Numbered from the stretch's first letter, positions 25,465 through 36,386 are shown. The stretch is DNA of 64,000 bases from JARBAU01 sp040414675 (GCA_040414675.1 JBEDUN010000164.1:1-64000); one strand, 5' to 3'. Numbers and translations are program-made. Notes: generated by a model not told the origin, from the sequence alone.

Positions 25465-26934
25465 TTATGCAGAAATACTTTCAGACAATTAATATTAATT
25501 TTCCTTCTTTTATGGTGTCAAAGTTTCAAATATGAGTCTAATTTAAAGACCATTTCAATGCCATAAAACCCCAAGATTATTACTAGATGACTTGATTCAT
25601 ATGTGTAATTTTAGCTGATTTAATTAAGCCTTTCTCAAAATACTTTAAAAAATCATAAATATCTCACAAGTACAGTTATTGATATCTCGAAGTAAAACTA
25701 CTATTGCTATTTGACCTGATTTTGATCTGGATGTAAAATTGGATTCCCCATGTCCATAACACAATTAATAACTTGATTACGCAATTTGCTATCTAATTAC
25801 AAAAAGAGTAGCGAGTTACCAAAGATGTACAAAACAAGAATTCAAGCCTAAAGCGAAATTATATCAAACTATATTCTTTGTATTTTTTGAATGATATTAA
25901 GATCATAATCGAATCACGGCATTCAATTCTATCAGTATTTGTAGACAGATATTCTGTAATACATTTCTTGGTAATGATTGAATCCATATATGCTAGGCTA
26001 AGCTAGGTCACATTTAGTAACTGCTAGTTCATTGAATTGGAGCCTGACTAGCGAGCATCAAATTTGAAATTAATTTAGTTAAGATGTCTCTTCGTACATC
26101 GCAGTCTGAGACTTTTGTGATCTAGTCTATGTAACGTTGAAGATGAAGATGGTCATAAGCTCAAGTTATCATGACTAAAATTGAAAAATGAAATCTAGTG
26201 TAAGTGTCGTAGATGTCTTATTGGACAGTTCTAAATCCAATAGACATTGAAAATGAATTCTCGGGGTAAAAAATAACTTCAAGAGTCAATGATAGCCTGC
26301 TAGCCTGCATAGATACCGCCGGTGATCTTGTGTTTATCTATTCCTTTATTATGCAACGTTAAGGAACGACGACTTATACTGTGCAAATTCTATCCATAAT
26401 GTTAGCCGATCTATAACGACAACATGCAAGTCTTCGAGAAAGAAACTTTGCATATTTCGCTGTTTGGCAGTCTGGCGGTTAATTCATCCACTTACAACTA
26501 CGACTACCTTTTTTCGTAGTGTTTTGCTCATTATGAATGATAATTCATGTTGCAAGTTGCAGATCTCTGAAAATGCAATTGATTAAAGTGATATCCTCTG
26601 TAGACTAGGCTTGAAGTCAAGAGATTAACATCAATATAAAGCAAGATTCTTATGTTCAATAGTTGACGACTGACTGTCTAATTGCTAGCTTGCTTGTTTG
26701 GAGCAATTCAAAATACTCCCATAGTTGTAGCTAGAGATTAGTGAAACCCTTGTATGTTAGTTCTGTTGATACTGTGTCAGGATTACAAGATCAATAAAAA
26801 TGACTACAGTTATGGTTATTATACGAGTTTTGTTCTTAATGTATCAATGCTATTTGTGGATACTCTAGCAGTTGCAATTCATATCGTGACTGCCGAGAAA
26901 TTCAGTAAATGCGTTTGTCACCTAGGAGACAATT
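25465..26934. other. Long gene-free stretch (about 1.5 kb)
   Basis: I found no gene here. A 62-codon frame at 26754-26942 overlaps the next gene by 8 bp and has no recognisable features. A weak 7-bp inverted repeat (ACTACGA/TCGTAGT) lies at 26497-26520. The promoter of elp3 should be near the left edge. Confidence 0.4.
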
Positions 26935-27366
26935 ATGATTAAAGTATTATTAATACTATTTGCAGTAATAGTAGTAAGCATGGTAGTTTTTTCAACGGCT
27001 AGAGTAAAGCCGATACCTAGTTCAAATTATACAATAGCAGGATTGAATAATAAAACCGTCAATATAGCAGTCCGTAACCAAGACCGTCTTCTTAATATGG
27101 CTAGATTATATAATGCTTCATCAACTAAGGTTAAAGGTTTAGACGCCGCAGGAGGAGTACTTGCATGCCTCGGTGCAAATATTTATTTCCATACGATAAG
27201 CTCTAGTAATTTTTGGTATTCAGTTACTAAACAAATATTAGATAATTGCGACGACTATGTTATGACCCAGTTTTCTAATAAAACGTCTGCGCTTTATGGC
27301 GAAGGCTCTAATGCGACAGTTGTCAATATCGCCCATGATTACTTGAAGTCACGTGGTATTCAGTAG
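26935..27366 (+). CDS. Small exported protein, 143 residues, unknown function
   Basis: The protein starts MIK and a hydrophobic signal (VLLILFAVIVVSMVVFS), followed by a polar exterior of about 120 residues. It has several N-glycosylation sequons (NYT, NNKT, NAS, NKT, NAT) and two cysteines (LACLG and DNCDD) that could form a disulfide. An AGGAG-like stretch 6-11 bases before the ATG serves as a ribosome-binding site. No family is known to me, and it stands alone in a 3-kb region otherwise without genes. Confidence 0.6.
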   Translation: MIKVLLILFAVIVVSMVVFSTARVKPIPSSNYTIAGLNNKTVNIAVRNQDRLLNMARLYNASSTKVKGLDAAGGVLACLGANIYFHTISSSNFWYSVTKQILDNCDDYVMTQFSNKTSALYGEGSNATVVNIAHDYLKSRGIQ

Positions 27367-28644
27367 TTGCTGGTTGTATTGAGATAGCGATAAAAGAGTT
27401 CATTCATTAATCTAATTCTAAATTGGACTGTCACCAGAGGATTAGCAGACTTATATGATAGAATTTCAAAATGTCTTCAAATCCGAAATTAAACGATTTG
27501 AAGCCTACATGATGAGGGGTCATTTATGCAAGACTTTACGGATATAAGATAGTTGTGAAGCGTTCCTTCCAAGATCGTGTATTTGATTATCTTATTATTA
27601 TCCGTAATCAACACATCATTTCTCTACACATTCTATCCTACAGTGTATTAAGACATTAAAAGAGCCTCTCGAAACTAATATACGATACACATTGGTAGTA
27701 GGGATTGATTCTACCTGTTTATGCGCAATCTCATGTTCCGTTTCATAATATTAGTAATGGTCTAAATATTTGCGTATTGTATCCCTCAGTTTTGTCCAAT
27801 AGGCTGAAATATATTATGTCCTCAGGCTCGGTTCGAAATCGGTTTGTCTTAATCCCCCTTTAGCCGTCGAAGTAAAATCCATGTAGTTCAAATCACAACT
27901 TGCTCTTCCAAATCTCGTCTGACTTTTTACTAAATTCACTTGTTTAAATAACTGATATCTTATCACAACACCATTTGTTGCCACTAGAATCTTGATCTTT
28001 ATAGCGAATTAGTTCAAATATTGAAATTACTAAGTGAATTACCTCTGCTTATTAAGCGGTCCAATGAATATTGTAATATTATAATGCTCTTCGAAATTTC
28101 TATTCTTTGTGATCAAAGCATTTATAATTGTCTAATCAGTTTCACCAAAATCTACTGCAAGTTATATTGGTATTTGGTACTCCCTTCACTACACTTTACT
28201 TGTAATATCTTGATTTCCATAGCATAAATATATTTCAAAATCTGCGGTATCATCGTGATATCGTCCCCAATACTGCTTACCCCGACCTAACTTTACAAGG
28301 AAGATCCTCAATTTGTGCAAGACCGCCATTCATAGATATGATTGTTGCTTGATGAAAGACGTGAGATCACATACATCGTCTTGAACTAGCTAATTTGTAA
28401 CTTTCAATTACATGTTCAGAACAGGTACAGCTAAAGACTCTGAAGCCAACCTTCATAAATTAGACTTGGATCCACACAAATTGGATATAGAATATGAGTT
28501 TAGATATTCTAATGAAATGAAATTAGATAGCAATATTCAGAATGGTCGAAAGTGAAATCTAAATGACTATTCACTTTAGTTAAGGATAGGGTTATGATAA
28601 TTTCATAAAAGACTCGAGAATATTTAACAGAAATTATTGTAATT
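27367..28644. other. Long gene-free stretch (about 1.3 kb)
   Basis: A 68-codon plus-strand frame at 28021-28227 has no start context or coding character. I saw no RNA gene or repeat that stands out. Confidence 0.4.
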
Positions 28645-29712
28645 TTACAAAGTAAAAGTCCTTCCTTCAGCTTTAATTTGTACGTTTCCGCTGCCAGGGC
28701 CAGTTATGCTTCCAATACAACTACAGGACATCCCATATCTTTGAATCGTGTCAAGAGCAATATCTACTCTTGATCGAGGAATTACTACACAAAAACCAAT
28801 GCCCATGTTAAAGGTTTTGTACATTTCCTTGATGTGAATGTGACCTTCCTTTTGAATGAGCTTGAATATGTCCGTAGGTACTGGAAGGCTATTAAGCCTA
28901 TAATTCACTGTGCTGTTAAGACGAGAAAATTTAGTAAAGGAACCACCTGTCACATGTAACAATCCGTGTACAGGGATACTGTCATTTTCTAATAACTTGA
29001 CAATAGGGCGAACATATATTCGAGTGGGTGCTAGCATCATATCACCAATGGTTTGATTGGTTTCGCCCACGAAATCACTCAGCGAATGTTTCGGAAGAAG
29101 AACTTTTCGTGCCAGAGTGTATCCATTTGAATGGAGACCGTTACTTGCAACTCCGATGATGATGTCTCCCCTCTTAATCTTGTTTCCCATAATTAGTTTA
29201 TTTTTTTCTGGTACAATTCCAAATGCCATACCTACTAAATCGAAAGCCTTCATTTGAATTTCCTTCGAAAGGAGTTCGGGTATTATTGCTGTCTCTCCTC
29301 CTATAATAGGTACACTTGCATCTTTAGCTCCACAGACCAGTCCCTTGACTATATCTCTAAGTATAATAGGATCTGGATCGGTTATTGCAATATAATCGAT
29401 AAATCCGACTGGTTTAGCACCGACGCAAATTACGTCGTTCACATTCATAGCAACACAGTCTATGCCGATTGTATCAAAACGATTCATCATTTGGGAAACG
29501 ATAATCTTGGTTCCTACACCATCTGTGTGCAAGGCAAAAATTTTGCCATCGATTTCGATAAGTCCAGCGTAGTGGCCAAATCCAGACAATACCGTGCCAT
29601 GAGTAAGGAACGATCTAGAGGTTGAAATTATCTTTCCGATGGTATTCTGAGCTTTAATTATCTTCTTTATATCTATTCCAGTGCTTTTGTACGTTACTCT
29701 TTTTGACCTCAA
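28645..29712 (-). CDS. purM: Phosphoribosylformylglycinamidine cyclo-ligase (AIR synthetase)
   Basis: The 355-residue protein matches PurM from start to end: VTYKSTGIDIKK, the LHTDGVGTKIIVSQMM segment near residue 63, DCVAMNVNDVICVGAKP, GLVCGAKDASVPIIGGETA near residue 129, GLHSNGYTLARKVLL near residue 194, and HVTGGSFTKFSRL near residue 252. It closes the imidazole ring of AIR in purine synthesis. The start is TTG 29712; the TYKSTG motif follows at once. It stands alone; no other pur gene is nearby. Confidence 0.92.
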   Translation of the reverse strand: MRSKRVTYKSTGIDIKKIIKAQNTIGKIISTSRSFLTHGTVLSGFGHYAGLIEIDGKIFALHTDGVGTKIIVSQMMNRFDTIGIDCVAMNVNDVICVGAKPVGFIDYIAITDPDPIILRDIVKGLVCGAKDASVPIIGGETAIIPELLSKEIQMKAFDLVGMAFGIVPEKNKLIMGNKIKRGDIIIGVASNGLHSNGYTLARKVLLPKHSLSDFVGETNQTIGDMMLAPTRIYVRPIVKLLENDSIPVHGLLHVTGGSFTKFSRLNSTVNYRLNSLPVPTDIFKLIQKEGHIHIKEMYKTFNMGIGFCVVIPRSRVDIALDTIQRYGMSCSCIGSITGPGSGNVQIKAEGRTFTL

Positions 29713-30083
29713 GTAAAATTATTATTAATTTAGCTTACATATTACCCTTTAATATGTCTCTAAATGTAATAGCAAGTAAAGATTCGCCACTATATCTCGA
29801 AATTATTGTGTTCTAGTATTTATCCAGATGATTGATAGATATTAACATTATATTTCTGTAATTTGTTGATACTATATACATTTTGAATTCATATTTTCTA
29901 AATTATATTAATTTGGATACTAAAGAACTCTCAATTCCTGTTTTAATTGGATTTAAAAGTTGTATTATTAAATCGATGTACAGATATACCTATGCGTACA
30001 TAAGTATAACAATGTTATAGCGATGCGTTTCATAATAAAGTTAATAAAATATCGCCGATTACTTAGCAATACTATAGACATTT
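29713..30083. other. Divergent promoter region, purM / DtxR-like regulator
   Basis: This very AT-rich spacer (for example GTATTATTAAATCGATG near 29960) should hold both promoters. I could not single out one TATA box or an operator. Confidence 0.35.
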
Positions 30084-30560
30084 ATGACAACTCCTAACAA
30101 GATCGATGGAAATAAGGATGAAGTAGAAGTACTGTATATTGGAACGGCTGAATCAGAGCACATCGAAATGTATTTGAAGGCAATTTGGTACTTGAGAGAA
30201 AAAGGCGATACAGTTAAAGTGAGTTCTGTAGCTAAGCTGCTCAATGTAACCCAACCATCAGTAGTGCAGATGTTGCATCGACTAGACAATGCTGGTCTAG
30301 TGAGTTATAAAAAAGGTAACCTTGTGGAAATTACTTTGAAAGGAGAGAGGATAGGAAAACAAATGATCCGAAATACAAGATTACTCGAAGTCATGATGAG
30401 AGATGCGCTTAAAATTGAAATCGACGAAGAGATGGTTTGCGGGATAGAACATCATATGAAAAAGATATTTACTGATGCTCTGTGCACGCTATTGAATCAT
30501 CCTAGAATATGTCCGCACGGACTAGATATCCCTTTAGGAAAATGTTGTAAAAAATTGTAA
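30084..30560 (+). CDS. DtxR/MntR-family metal-dependent transcription regulator
   Basis: The 158-residue protein has an N-terminal winged helix (HIEMYLKAIWYLREKGDTVK, SSVAKLLNVTQPSVVQMLHR, GLVSYKKGNLVEITLKGE). The dimerisation and metal-binding part follows (GKQMIRNTRLLEVMMRD, CGIEHHMKKIFTDALCTLL), ending in PHGLDIPLGKC. This is a DtxR/IdeR/MntR-type repressor of Fe or Mn uptake without the SH3-like domain. A 25-residue polar N-terminus is extra. It precedes the decayed msrA and the ModBC genes on the same strand but is far from both. The metal is not predictable. Confidence 0.85.
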   Translation: MTTPNKIDGNKDEVEVLYIGTAESEHIEMYLKAIWYLREKGDTVKVSSVAKLLNVTQPSVVQMLHRLDNAGLVSYKKGNLVEITLKGERIGKQMIRNTRLLEVMMRDALKIEIDEEMVCGIEHHMKKIFTDALCTLLNHPRICPHGLDIPLGKCCKKL

Positions 30561-30868
30561 TTTCCAAATTAATTGTGATGATATCTTCTTTGATATTATT
30601 GACCATTTATCTGAAATCCACATAAAATTAAATCCAAAATATTCAATCAGATAGTGATTGATAGGCCATGTATATAAAAGTAAATTCTACATTCTGGTTC
30701 CATTATTCAGTCAATTTATACTTCAAAGAGTATTGTTAGTTAATTTGCTGACTACAACTGTCTATTATAGAAAATTATCGATTATTACGACATGATTAAA
30801 AATATATGGAAAAAGACATTTACTTTTGACTAGATTTAATTAGGTAAAGGAGAGCACAAATTGAAAAG

Positions 30869-31287
30869 ATGGGTCCCCGAAAATTTCGATTAAAAGGGGC
30901 TGCATTTTCTACAGAGCGTTTTTGGGGTGTTGGAGAAGCATCTTTACAATTTTGTGGTATAAGGAAAACTGAAAGTGAATCTTATGGAGGTTGGACAGAA
31001 GACCCTCCGACAAGTATACGCAGCTAAGACAGGCAAGGCAATGGCATTTGACTTATTGTGCAATCTAACAAGATTTACCTTATGATGGCTCACTTATCGA
31101 ATTCTGTACGATCCAAGATCCTACAGCTAAGAATAACCAAGACCCAGACATGGGTTCCCGATATGACTCGTGTATTAAGTATCATACTTCATAACAGAGT
31201 GTCCTAGGTGCACAATCCGGGGCTAAGATTCAAAATTCACCCACACAAGTAAATGCTCAAGCCTGGTTGATAATAGAAGACCTGTGA
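30869..31287 (+). pseudogene. msrA: Decayed peptide-methionine (S)-S-oxide reductase gene
   Basis: From ATG 30869 the frame reads GAAFSTERFWGVGEASLQF, the MsrA start with the catalytic GCFWG changed to ERFWG. It continues SYGGWTEDPPT to a TAA at 31025. The family match goes on in other frames: VYAAKTGKAMAFDLL (MsrA VCTGKTGHAEAV) from about 31015, then LIEFCTIQDPTAKNNQDPD with MGSRYDSCIKYH to about 31190 (MsrA IHDPTTLNRQGPDVGTQYRSAIFYH), and a final Q-A-W-L-I-I-E-D-L near 31255-31284. At least two frameshifts, several stops and the lost catalytic Cys make it non-functional. MsrA repairs oxidised methionine. Confidence 0.75.
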
Positions 31288-31402
31288 TACATTTGGTTCA
31301 TCTAAGACTCAGTGATTAACCTATTGAATGCCATGTACAACGAATACTGTGTTTAATCGATACACATAACTTGAAGCTAGAGTAGAGCATCAACAATTTC
31401 AA

Positions 31403-32203
31403 ATGGATGTTAAGAATCATGGATTTAATATTGCAGTGTTGGGTTTGTCTCTAATAACTGTAGCTTACCTCGCTTTTCCACTTACCGCGATCTTTATTTT
31501 TATTACTTTAACATCGATTCCAACTTTATTAAGTAGACCCGAAGTTGTCAATGCTTTCGTACTTAGTGCAAGTACTGCGACAGTTTCCACAATGATATTG
31601 GCGGTATTTGGAATCCCGGTAGGATATTTGTTAGCTCGATTTGGACATCTCCCTGGAGTTTCAATCCTAAGACTGTTGGTTTTCTTACCACTAGTATTGC
31701 CTCCTTTGGCAAGTGGCGCGTTACTATTGGGAGCTCTGGGTCCTATCTCCCCAATAATGAGAATGTTTCCTATGATTGATCTTACTCAATCGGTCTCAGG
31801 AATAATAATCGCGCAGACATATGTAGCCTCTCCGTTTATGATCTTTGCTGCAGAGATTGCATTCGAATCATATGATGAATCACTTGAGCGGGTTTCTCGT
31901 TTATTAGGTAAGTCTAGATTTCAGACTTTTATGAAGGTATCAATCCCGTTAGCCAAGAATGGTTTAATCATTGGATCAATTATGTCATGGGTCAGGGCAG
32001 TCGGAGAGTTAGGAGCAACAATGATGTTAGCATACAATCCCCATACGATTTCAATTCAAATATTTGAAGATAATGCTATAGGGGGATTGGCTAGAGCCAT
32101 TCCAGATATCTTTCTAAGTATAATATTGTCAATTACAGCTTTAACTGTGTTTTGGCTCTATTCGGCTAAATTTACAAAAGGGAGCTTTATATTGATGAAG
32201 TAA
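31403..32203 (+). CDS. Molybdate/tungstate-type ABC transporter permease
   Basis: The 266-residue protein has five to six membrane helices and the permease loop ESLERVSRLLGKSRFQTFMKV near residue 158, the EAA motif that contacts the ATPase. The pattern GELGATMMLAYNPHTISIQIFED near residue 203 is typical of ModB/WtpB. It brings in oxyanions with ModC, whose gene starts 4 bp downstream. There is no periplasmic or surface binding protein (ModA/WtpA) beside it; the upstream neighbour is a pseudogene. Sulfate/thiosulfate CysT relatives are an alternative. Confidence 0.82.
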   Translation: MDVKNHGFNIAVLGLSLITVAYLAFPLTAIFIFITLTSIPTLLSRPEVVNAFVLSASTATVSTMILAVFGIPVGYLLARFGHLPGVSILRLLVFLPLVLPPLASGALLLGALGPISPIMRMFPMIDLTQSVSGIIIAQTYVASPFMIFAAEIAFESYDESLERVSRLLGKSRFQTFMKVSIPLAKNGLIIGSIMSWVRAVGELGATMMLAYNPHTISIQIFEDNAIGGLARAIPDIFLSIILSITALTVFWLYSAKFTKGSFILMK

Positions 32204-32207
32204 CATC

Positions 32208-33299
32208 ATGACTGGACTAGAACTAGTGAATGTAGTAAAGAAATTTCCTGGTTTTACGCTTGGGCCTATCAATTTGAAAATTGAATCCGAAGTGACGGTC
32301 ATTCTAGGACCAACCGGTAGTGGAAAGACTACGATCCTAAACCTCATCTCCGGGTTATCGAGACCAGATATCGGATCTATAATGTTAAACGATGTCAATA
32401 TCACGAATCAGCCACTCGAAATCAGAAAAATCGGGTATTTATTCCAAAAACCATTGTTGTTTCCTCACTTGGGAGTATATGACAATATTACTTTTGGTAA
32501 GAGAAAAGATGAGTCGATCGGCGATTCTGAAATCATTGCCTTACTTAAAGACCTTGGTATATGGCATTTGTGTGATCGAAAAATGGGAGGACTGAGCGGT
32601 GGGGAGATGCAAAAGGTTTCTTTAGCAAGAATGCTTGTTACCAAACCAAAAGTAATTCTGATGGATGAACCACTTTCTAACTTAGACGAGTTATCCAAAA
32701 GGAACTTGAGAAAGGAATTACGAATGGTGCTAAAGGAAAGGAATGTCCCAACTATTTATGTGACACATTTTGAACATGATGTATATGCCTTGGCAGACAA
32801 TGTTTCGATTCTGAGTGATGGTAAAGTAGTATATAGTGATACCTTGGATGGTTGTCTTAAAGTACAGACGCAGTCTTCTATTCCATATTATTTCGACTTA
32901 TTTAGTGCTGAGGGTAATTATATAGAAGGTATAGTTATTCAAAGCAGAAGTGGTATTGCTAAATTCAGATATGGCGCGCAAATGATAGAAATTCTTGGAG
33001 AATATCCAATAGGATCAAAAGTAGGCATTTTGATTCGACCTGAGGATATTATTTTATCTAAACAATCTCTAAAAACCAGTGCACGCAATGTTTTGCTAGT
33101 AAAAATAATAAATATAAAAAAGCCAGTTGAATCTATTGGAACGATAAACGTGTATATGATGCTTGAACAAAGACTGCGTTTGGTAGCTAAAATCACTGAG
33201 GAAGCAAGACTGGAAATCGATATTAGAATAGGAGACGAATTATTTATAATTTTTAAAGCATCTGCACCAACAATCGTACGTGAAGAATCTCTAAACTGA
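32208..33299 (+). CDS. Molybdate/tungstate-type ABC transporter ATPase
   Basis: The 363-residue ATPase has Walker A GPTGSGKT near residue 34, the Q-loop YLFQKPLLFPH near residue 75, signature LSGGEMQKVSLARML near residue 126, Walker B VILMDEPLSNLD near residue 148, and the switch His in VTHFEHD. The last 120 residues form a TOBE/MOP-type domain (SKVGILIRPEDIILS, ARNVLLVKIINI), as in ModC, WtpC and CysA. Such domains sense oxyanion and regulate transport. It forms an operon with the permease. No substrate-binding protein is found in the window. Confidence 0.82.
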   Translation: MTGLELVNVVKKFPGFTLGPINLKIESEVTVILGPTGSGKTTILNLISGLSRPDIGSIMLNDVNITNQPLEIRKIGYLFQKPLLFPHLGVYDNITFGKRKDESIGDSEIIALLKDLGIWHLCDRKMGGLSGGEMQKVSLARMLVTKPKVILMDEPLSNLDELSKRNLRKELRMVLKERNVPTIYVTHFEHDVYALADNVSILSDGKVVYSDTLDGCLKVQTQSSIPYYFDLFSAEGNYIEGIVIQSRSGIAKFRYGAQMIEILGEYPIGSKVGILIRPEDIILSKQSLKTSARNVLLVKIINIKKPVESIGTINVYMMLEQRLRLVAKITEEARLEIDIRIGDELFIIFKASAPTIVREESLN

Positions 33300-33560
33300 A
33301 TTACTTTCTCAACAAGCTGTCAGGAAGATAACAGATATCTCAATGCTACATAATTTCAGTTTCATGTTTATATCGGGACATACTTAAGCTATCTATTTGT
33401 CTAGTTGCCAAAATAGTAAGAACACTATCGAGCTAAAACTAATTCAACTCCTACTATGTTAACGTAATGAAACTATTCATTGTTTCTTAAATTTGGTCCT
33501 ATGTAAGTGATGTAATCAAACGTTCAAACATAATTCCCATTCCACTTATTTTCGTTGTCA

Positions 33561-33887
33561 TTACTCTTCAATTGCATTTGTCAATTCTGTATTTTTATCC
33601 AGTCCAAAGTCCTCAATAAGGTTCATCAATTCTCTGTATTGCTTCAAGAATGTGCGTCCCTTACTCGTTATAGATAGCATTCCACTGTTCTCGCATCTGA
33701 GGATCATATCTTTACGCCTCAGGTCGCCGAAAATCAACGTCATTTTATCGTATGATAATCTTGAGTATTGTTGGACATGAGTCGGCTTAGCAACTTGAGC
33801 ACCTTCGTTATGATGTATCTCATGCTCAATCGCAGTAAGGATATCATGAAACAGCTGTAGTTTATGCCTCTTGTATTGTTTCATCAC
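33561..33887 (-). CDS. HTH_45-type winged-helix regulator
   Basis: The 108-residue protein shows the archaeal HTH_45 pattern: KLQLFHDILTAIEHEIHH, KPTHVQQYSRLSYDKMTLIF as helix-turn-helix, GDLRRKDMILRCENSGMLSI as recognition helix end and wing, and TSKGRTFLKQYRELMNLI as the dimerisation helix. These small regulators are abundant in Nitrososphaerota. Internal ATG choices differ by one codon. Its target is unknown; it is convergent to modC. Confidence 0.75.
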   Translation of the reverse strand: MMKQYKRHKLQLFHDILTAIEHEIHHNEGAQVAKPTHVQQYSRLSYDKMTLIFGDLRRKDMILRCENSGMLSITSKGRTFLKQYRELMNLIEDFGLDKNTELTNAIEE

Positions 33888-34697
33888 TATTCTTTAAATT
33901 TCATGTTTCAATATTGAAAATCGACCGATAAAAAAAGGCTCTAAGCGAGACCATTCGAATATACTACATGTATCCAATTGGATAAATAATCTCCCTGATG
34001 CCCGATAGAAATACAAATCAGATATCTCTAGTCAATTTGGTTGACATTTGTTTTTCTGCTAACCCATGGTTAATTTGTTTGGCGGGAAATCCTTCGTAGA
34101 AATGTATTAGATTTTCTGATGAGAATCCTAGACAAACTGAGATTAGACTAGGATTGAACAGGTAACAACCATTTGATACCTCATAATAAATATTTCAACT
34201 CTTAATTTTTATCAAAATTGACAAATAAGATCAAATCCACTATATTCATCCCACAAGTTACGATTTAAAACTGATGTCCACATTGTAATACAAAGTTTTA
34301 CATAAACAATATTTCTAGTTGATCTTGAGATATTGAAAACCACGATTCAGATTGACTGTACTATTTTATGCCAAAGCTCAGATTCTGGCTATTCTTAATG
34401 ATTTAGGCTGTCTTAAATCATTTGCGTTCCAATCCCAGTATCATCAACTAATATTGGGGACGTGGTATGTCAAAATCACGTATCATTCGGATATTAACCC
34501 TAAGTCTAGACAAATGATTTTTTGAGCCATTCAGCTTGGTGTTTATTCTCGCATACGTAAGACTGTGATATTTCATATAGTCGTACATAGAATTAGTATA
34601 TCTTTATCAAACATCTAAACTTCCTATACCACAAGTTTGTTGTTTAGAATAGGTTGTTTATTCGGAATGCCAAAGTACCAATGATATCAAAATATTG
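33888..34697. other. Gene-free stretch with one clear hairpin
   Basis: No open frame of substance is present. The hairpin at 34397-34422 is annotated separately. The rest is AT-rich and unassigned, containing the promoter of the HTH_45 gene on the left. Confidence 0.4.
34397..34422. repeat. Perfect 9-bp hairpin
   Basis: AATGATTTA (34397-34405) and TAAATCATT (34414-34422) are exact complements around an 8-base loop. It lies 275 bp after the MFS stop codon on that gene's strand, too far for an obvious terminator. It may be a binding site or part of an unknown RNA. Confidence 0.4.
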
Positions 34698-36386
34698 TTA
34701 GGTCAGATTAGGTATAGTCATTTTCATAACCCTTTGCCTAAGTACGATAGCTAGCCCAATTGATATAATGGATACAATAACTGCTGTCAAGAATATCAAG
34801 TTAAAAGCAGAAAAGGATGGGATGTAACGTATTGTGTCATTCGCGTTAATTGCCATTTGATGTGTCTGCATGTACATTCCTGCGAGTGCTGGACCAATTG
34901 CACTGCCAATTATTCTAAGCAGCGTAGTCATCCCAAGAGATATCCCGCTAAATTGTTTTGGGGTAGCAAGTATGATAACATTCATCGCACCCACGCTCGT
35001 AAGAGACAACCCAGTTGATAAAACTGCTAAGCTTATTGAAATTAAGAGTTCTGTAGAATGTAGGGCCAGCAATCCAACGAAACTTGCAGTAGTGATGATA
35101 GTTCCAAATATAATGGGTTTTAAAGATCCAAGTTTCGAAACTATATATCCAGAGGTAGGACCGAAGACTAGAAGAATAATTGCAAAAGGTAGTTGAACCT
35201 TGCCTGTGCTTATGGCATCTTCATTAAATCCAACTGGCTCTGGATTTGTTACTAGAATAGGTATCGTTTGAAATATCATAAACATTGAAAATCCCACCAA
35301 AACTATAATCAAATTGGCGGGAAGTATTGCCTTGTTGAGCATAAGTTTGAAATCTACTAACGGAAATCTCGAACGCTTCTCGACTATAATAAATGAACAA
35401 AATGAGATAATTCCCAGGATAATAAAGGGTAATACCTGACCAGATGAGTTATTCGTAGAATGTGTATTCTGGCTACTAGGTGGATAGCTAGCAGAAGCCG
35501 TTATGCTATTAGTTCCAGATGTTTCAAGTAACGTCAGAACCAACAATAACGATATAATAGTTATAGCCAACGCAATTGCACCTACAAAGTCAATCTTGTT
35601 GGTAGAATCACTAGAAAGTGATACATCAGATTCTGTTTTGAGTTCAGGCTTGTACTTCAGATTTATCCCACCTTGTTTTGTTTGAATATATTTCGTATCT
35701 TTCTTATGCCAGTCGCTTTTCTCTTCTATATGTATAAAAAATCGGATTATTACTAAAAGTCCTATTGCCACAGGGATTATTGTAAAGAATGTAGTTCGCC
35801 ATCCATAATTCTCGACAATAATTCCACCTACTGTCAAGCCTATTACTGCACCAGAAGCAAACATGGATGTTATGATCCCTTGCCCTATTGACATTTTCTC
35901 CCTAGGAAATTGATCCCTTACGATACTAAATGCAATTGGAAACATCGACATTCCAACTCCCTGTATAGCACGGGCAATAAGCAAGAATGTTATGTTTGAG
36001 GCAAATCCTGACAGAGAAACTCCTATTGCATAAATACCCATTATTATTAGCAAGATTTTCTTCCTGCCATAGATATCTGACAACTTGCCTGCAATTGGGG
36101 TCATTACCGCCCCAGTAACAAGATATGCGGTAAGTATCCATGATGACATGCTGTACGAAACGTGGAAGTCAGCTATGAGATCAGGAATAGCTGGGATTAG
36201 CATGGTTTCTGCGTACATTATCATCGTCGCTATACAACTTAGTACTATGACTACTTTCCAAGCATACGCCGAAATTCTTGCTGGCTCGCCAGAATGAGAA
36301 CTAGGCAAATGAGTATGAGCCGATCCAATATCACCTATGCCCTCACTTTCGTGTCCTTTTTTATCACCGCAGTATGGTTTTTTCAA
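34698..36386 (-). CDS. MFS drug/solute exporter, DHA2 (14-helix) type
   Basis: The 562-residue protein has a long polar N-terminus and about 14 membrane helices. MFS motif A is GKLSDIYGRKKILLI near residue 99, and motif C-like RAIQGVGMSMFPIAFS lies near residue 138. A large Ser-rich loop lies in the middle (residues 225-310). The EmrB/QacA branch expels drugs or small molecules with proton exchange. The TTG at 36386 overlaps a small 73-codon frame. The substrate is not predictable. Confidence 0.85.
   Translation of the reverse strand: MKKPYCGDKKGHESEGIGDIGSAHTHLPSSHSGEPARISAYAWKVVIVLSCIATMIMYAETMLIPAIPDLIADFHVSYSMSSWILTAYLVTGAVMTPIAGKLSDIYGRKKILLIIMGIYAIGVSLSGFASNITFLLIARAIQGVGMSMFPIAFSIVRDQFPREKMSIGQGIITSMFASGAVIGLTVGGIIVENYGWRTTFFTIIPVAIGLLVIIRFFIHIEEKSDWHKKDTKYIQTKQGGINLKYKPELKTESDVSLSSDSTNKIDFVGAIALAITIISLLLVLTLLETSGTNSITASASYPPSSQNTHSTNNSSGQVLPFIILGIISFCSFIIVEKRSRFPLVDFKLMLNKAILPANLIIVLVGFSMFMIFQTIPILVTNPEPVGFNEDAISTGKVQLPFAIILLVFGPTSGYIVSKLGSLKPIIFGTIITTASFVGLLALHSTELLISISLAVLSTGLSLTSVGAMNVIILATPKQFSGISLGMTTLLRIIGSAIGPALAGMYMQTHQMAINANDTIRYIPSFSAFNLIFLTAVIVSIISIGLAIVLRQRVMKMTIPNLT

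Noticed and set aside
26754..26942. 62-codon frame before the exported protein
   Set aside because: It overlaps the next gene. Its hydrophobic residues fit random AT-rich translation.
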